Origin: Dehalococcoidia bacterium UBA1151
Lineage (GTDB): Bacteria > Chloroflexota > Dehalococcoidia > Lucifugimonadales > Lucifugimonadaceae
Length of the DNA: 7,750 bases
Direction: 5' to 3'
Assembly: GCA_002311865.1 (NCBI GenBank)
Contig: DBZV01000052.1
Coordinates: 3,945 to 11,694, forward strand
Of the stretch, positions 5,540 to 7,750 are shown piece after piece. Each line of letters starts with the position of its first letter. Position 1 is the stretch's first letter. Made by a program: the position numbers and the translations under genes. The notes under the pieces were generated by a model. The model ran no database searches. It was not told the DNA's origin and saw nothing but the letters and a program-made list of their open reading frames with translations.

Positions 5540-6756
5540 GCAGCACCGCATCCAGCAAGCGCCGGATGATGAATTAGAGATTCGAAGTGCGCTTGAAGTC
5601 CATCTACTGAGCGCTCCCAGGAAAGCTCAAGGCCGCGTTGGCGCGCTGCGCGCCCCATCTCTTCCCGCTGCTCATCGTCCTGAAGTATCCGCTCCAACTT
5701 ATCAACGAATGGCCCGGGAGCACGCCATTTGACCAGGTAACCGGTACGGCCGTCTTTGACAATCTCCGGTAGCCCACCCACTTCTGAGGCCACAACCGGT
5801 GTTCCACAAGCCGATGCTTCCAGCGCGGCAAGTCCAAAACTCTCGTAGTAGGAAGGCAGCGCGCAAACATCCGCTGCCCTGTAGTAATGAATCAAATCAT
5901 CGTGATCCACCGCGGCGTGAAACTGGACCCTGTCTGAGATTCCCAGCTGCGCCGCGTGATCAGCCAGCACCCGTCGCTCAGGGCTGTTCTCCGCGCCGCC
6001 AACTATCACCAGCCTGGCATCCGCCGGATCTTGCATCATGGCCATCGCGCTAAGTAGAACGTCCACTCCCTTGAGCCGCTCCAGCCGGCCAACGAAAAGA
6101 ACCATCTTGTCGCCGTTTAGACCAAGTTTGGCCCGGGCTTCCAACCGGGCGCCGGGCGAGAAGCGATCTGAATCAACGCCAGGTGGGATCACCACCGTTT
6201 TTCTTAGCGGGACCTGGTAAATGTCAGCAAGGGATTCGCGCTCACTCTGACTCCAGACCACAATGGAGTCCACCTCAGACATGATCCTGTGTTCACTGCG
6301 ATCACGTTCCGAGTGCTCCAACTCGCCCTGCACCGCGCGAGATTTCAGTTCAGCCAAGGTGTGAGAACTGGTTACGTGCGGAACGCTCCACTCATTGCTG
6401 AGCTGCAATCCCACCAATCCAGATAGCCAGTAGTGGCTCCAGACCATGTCATAACCCAGTCCGTAAAAATTCGTGTACGCGCTGATCTTTGAGGAGAAGT
6501 CATCGAGCAACGGAAAGACATCATTCTTTTCAGTCTCAGGCGGGCCTGACGCTACATGGATTACCCTCGCACCCGGTTCCAACTCCACAACTTCTGGGTC
6601 GGCAAGATCATGTGTACGCGTGAACACGTCCACGCAAATGCCCCGCCGAGCGAACTCCTTCGCCGTCTCAAGCAGATACACGTTCATCCCGCCAGTATCT
6701 TTCTCGCCAGCCCGGACTACCGGGCAGCCGTGAACACTGATCAGCGCGATTTTCAT
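5530..6756 (-). CDS. GT4 family glycosyltransferase, MshA-like
   Basis: Retaining GT-B glycosyltransferase, 408 aa, probably cytosolic and using a nucleotide sugar. The N-terminal acceptor domain has KDTGGMNVYL (19-28), the SHYWLSG motif (107-113) and SSHTLAELK (130-138). The C-terminal donor domain has VIPPGVD (189-195), FVGRLERLKG (221-230, with R224 and K229 for donor phosphate) and the EX7E motif E305...E313 in YESFGLAALEASACGTP. N25, K77, Y109, T133 and R157 line up with residues that, as I recall, bind inositol-phosphate in corynebacterial MshA. This suggests a phosphorylated sugar or cyclitol acceptor, but sucrose-phosphate synthase-like GT4s share the scaffold. The ATG is preceded by GAGGAG at a long 12-base distance, with no better in-frame start. 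It lies 29 bases after the upstream GNAT gene: probable two-gene operon. Confidence 0.92.
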   Translation of the reverse strand: MKIALISVHGCPVVRAGEKDTGGMNVYLLETAKEFARRGICVDVFTRTHDLADPEVVELEPGARVIHVASGPPETEKNDVFPLLDDFSSKISAYTNFYGLGYDMVWSHYWLSGLVGLQLSNEWSVPHVTSSHTLAELKSRAVQGELEHSERDRSEHRIMSEVDSIVVWSQSERESLADIYQVPLRKTVVIPPGVDSDRFSPGARLEARAKLGLNGDKMVLFVGRLERLKGVDVLLSAMAMMQDPADARLVIVGGAENSPERRVLADHAAQLGISDRVQFHAAVDHDDLIHYYRAADVCALPSYYESFGLAALEASACGTPVVASEVGGLPEIVKDGRTGYLVKWRAPGPFVDKLERILQDDEQREEMGRAARQRGLELSWERSVDGLQAHFESLIHHPALAGCGAAAG

Positions 6757-6785
6757 ACGAGAGCCCGTCTCCTCACGTAGTGTGC

Positions 6786-7750
6786 CTAAATTCCTTCTCT
6801 GATTGCCTTCATGGAGTAGATAGTCCTATCTACGCCGCCCAGATTATATTTGTATCGCTCGCTGCCCCGCAGAAAGTCTACATACGCAATTCCATCATTT
6901 ATGCATTCATGGATGAAGAATGCGTGGTTCATGAGACCAACACTCAGTTGCGACAGTTCCGGATTATAGCCACTGTTATACACGAATCTGGTGTTGCCGA
7001 CCTCAAAGCAGATCGACGTCGCAATATCTTCACCGTCCAGCCTGGTGAAATTGAGCCTTGTCGCACCGTCCTCTGCCAGTTTTATTGCCACATCTTTGAA
7101 AAACGCTTCACGCTCAGCCGTCAGAAAATCGGCTTTATCGGAGGTGCTCGCCCGGTGAAGCGTGCAAAAATCGTCCATCCGAGCGCGAATCTCTTCCGGG
7201 TCCGTTAGCTCTTCATGCGCCACTTCACCAGCAGCTTCTAATCGACGAAACTTGCGTCTCAGTTCGTGGCGGTCTTTCTTTCCAAGAGCTGAAACATACT
7301 CTTCCCACGTTTCAGTCATGCTCACACGTGGGGCTACATCCTCAACGATGAGGTCAAACTCCAGCCCCAACCGCTTTCCGGCCGCGGGCATCGCCTCTAT
7401 CAGCGGCGACCAGTCCGGAACAGACTCCAGGTGCAAGCTATCCCAACCCGGGATGGCAAGAAGCGCCTGGAGCACTTCCATCGCGATGCCTTCGTGGTCA
7501 TCGCAGTCAGCCAGGAAATCGTGATAGTCCACCAGATCAGTACTGCCCAGGAAGGTGATTCGTCGATCGCGCAGCATCAGGGGTGCAATTGCAATCACGC
7601 GATCGCTATCGCGAACCCCAATGGCAATCTGCTCGGCGTCACCGCCAAAGTGATCCCACCAGGTCTGGTGCCATGTGTGGCCCAGAAATACGGATGCCCC
7701 AGGAGTGGCATCGGCCAACCGGCCCCAATCATCGGCAAACGACGCCCGCG
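6786..7750 (-). CDS. BioF2/CelD-like GNAT-fold acyltransferase (Acetyltransf_6), 5' end missing
   Basis: At least 320 residues are visible, and the reading frame stays open to the right edge. The apparent start at a TTG (7718) is an internal Leu codon in ADDWGRLADATPGAS, so the real start is outside. The N-terminal half has the typical FLGHTWHQTWWDHFG segment. The middle has KKDRHELRRKFRRLEAAGEV, the signature of the Acetyltransf_6 (BioF2-like) domain. The C-terminus has YNSGYNPE and YVDFLRGSERYKYNLGG, the FemAB-like closing motif. Such proteins are usually linked to exopolysaccharide, cell-wall or lipid-linked glycan modification, though few substrates are known. It is upstream of and probably co-transcribed with the GT4 gene, which suggests that the two modify the same product. 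Confidence 0.88.
   Translation of the reverse strand, partial: RASFADDWGRLADATPGASVFLGHTWHQTWWDHFGGDAEQIAIGVRDSDRVIAIAPLMLRDRRITFLGSTDLVDYHDFLADCDDHEGIAMEVLQALLAIPGWDSLHLESVPDWSPLIEAMPAAGKRLGLEFDLIVEDVAPRVSMTETWEEYVSALGKKDRHELRRKFRRLEAAGEVAHEELTDPEEIRARMDDFCTLHRASTSDKADFLTAEREAFFKDVAIKLAEDGATRLNFTRLDGEDIATSICFEVGNTRFVYNSGYNPELSQLSVGLMNHAFFIHECINDGIAYVDFLRGSERYKYNLGGVDRTIYSMKAIREGI

Noticed and set aside
7716..7718. TTG as start codon of the rightmost minus-strand gene
   Set aside because: The frame stays open upstream to the edge of the window, and the upstream residues (RASFADDWGR) fit the family's N-terminus. The TTG is an internal Leu codon and the gene is truncated by the window.

Overview
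The window looks like a chromosomal segment of a free-living bacterium with moderately high GC (mid-50s per cent by eye). A branched-chain amino acid operon in the order ilvB-ilvN-ilvC-leuA sits behind a T-box leader, and beside it is a GT4 glycosyltransferase of the MshA type. This combination would fit a member of Chloroflexota (Dehalococcoidia/SAR202-like) best, with Actinomycetota or another Gram-positive-type lineage as alternatives. The taxonomic call is inference from gene order and protein style, not from a marker gene.

Region 1 (1-4133, minus strand): one operon read right to left. An extended -10 promoter (4125-4133) starts a leader of about 340 nt carrying a class I T-box riboswitch. 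Its candidate specifier codon is CUC (Leu), and it has a canonical T-box/UGGN element and a strong intrinsic terminator. After it come ilvB (acetolactate synthase large subunit), ilvN (regulatory subunit, 4-base ATGA overlap with ilvB), ilvC (ketol-acid reductoisomerase) and the first 117 codons of leuA (2-isopropylmalate synthase), which runs off the left edge. Uncharged leucyl-tRNA is therefore predicted to turn on the common Val/Ile/Leu steps and the first Leu-specific step together. The most notable feature is a second intrinsic terminator 37 nt beyond the first. Its 5' arm is perfectly complementary over 10 nt to the 3' arm of the first terminator, so the leader contains a chain of five alternating complementary segments that could switch both terminators at once.

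Region 2 (4134-4572): a non-coding stretch of about 440 bases between divergent transcription units. It holds a 55-base direct repeat (two copies, 256 bases apart) flanking a 155-base element with perfect 12-base terminal inverted repeats, plus a weak promoter candidate for the gene to the right.

Region 3 (4573-7750): a two-domain GNAT acetyltransferase on the plus strand converges, with no spacer, on a minus-strand pair: a GT4 glycosyltransferase and, upstream of it, a BioF2/CelD-like (Acetyltransf_6) GNAT protein whose N-terminus lies beyond the right edge. The glycosyltransferase keeps the acceptor-site residues I recall for MshA, so a phosphorylated sugar or cyclitol acceptor is plausible. 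The real products of this cluster cannot be fixed from the sequence.
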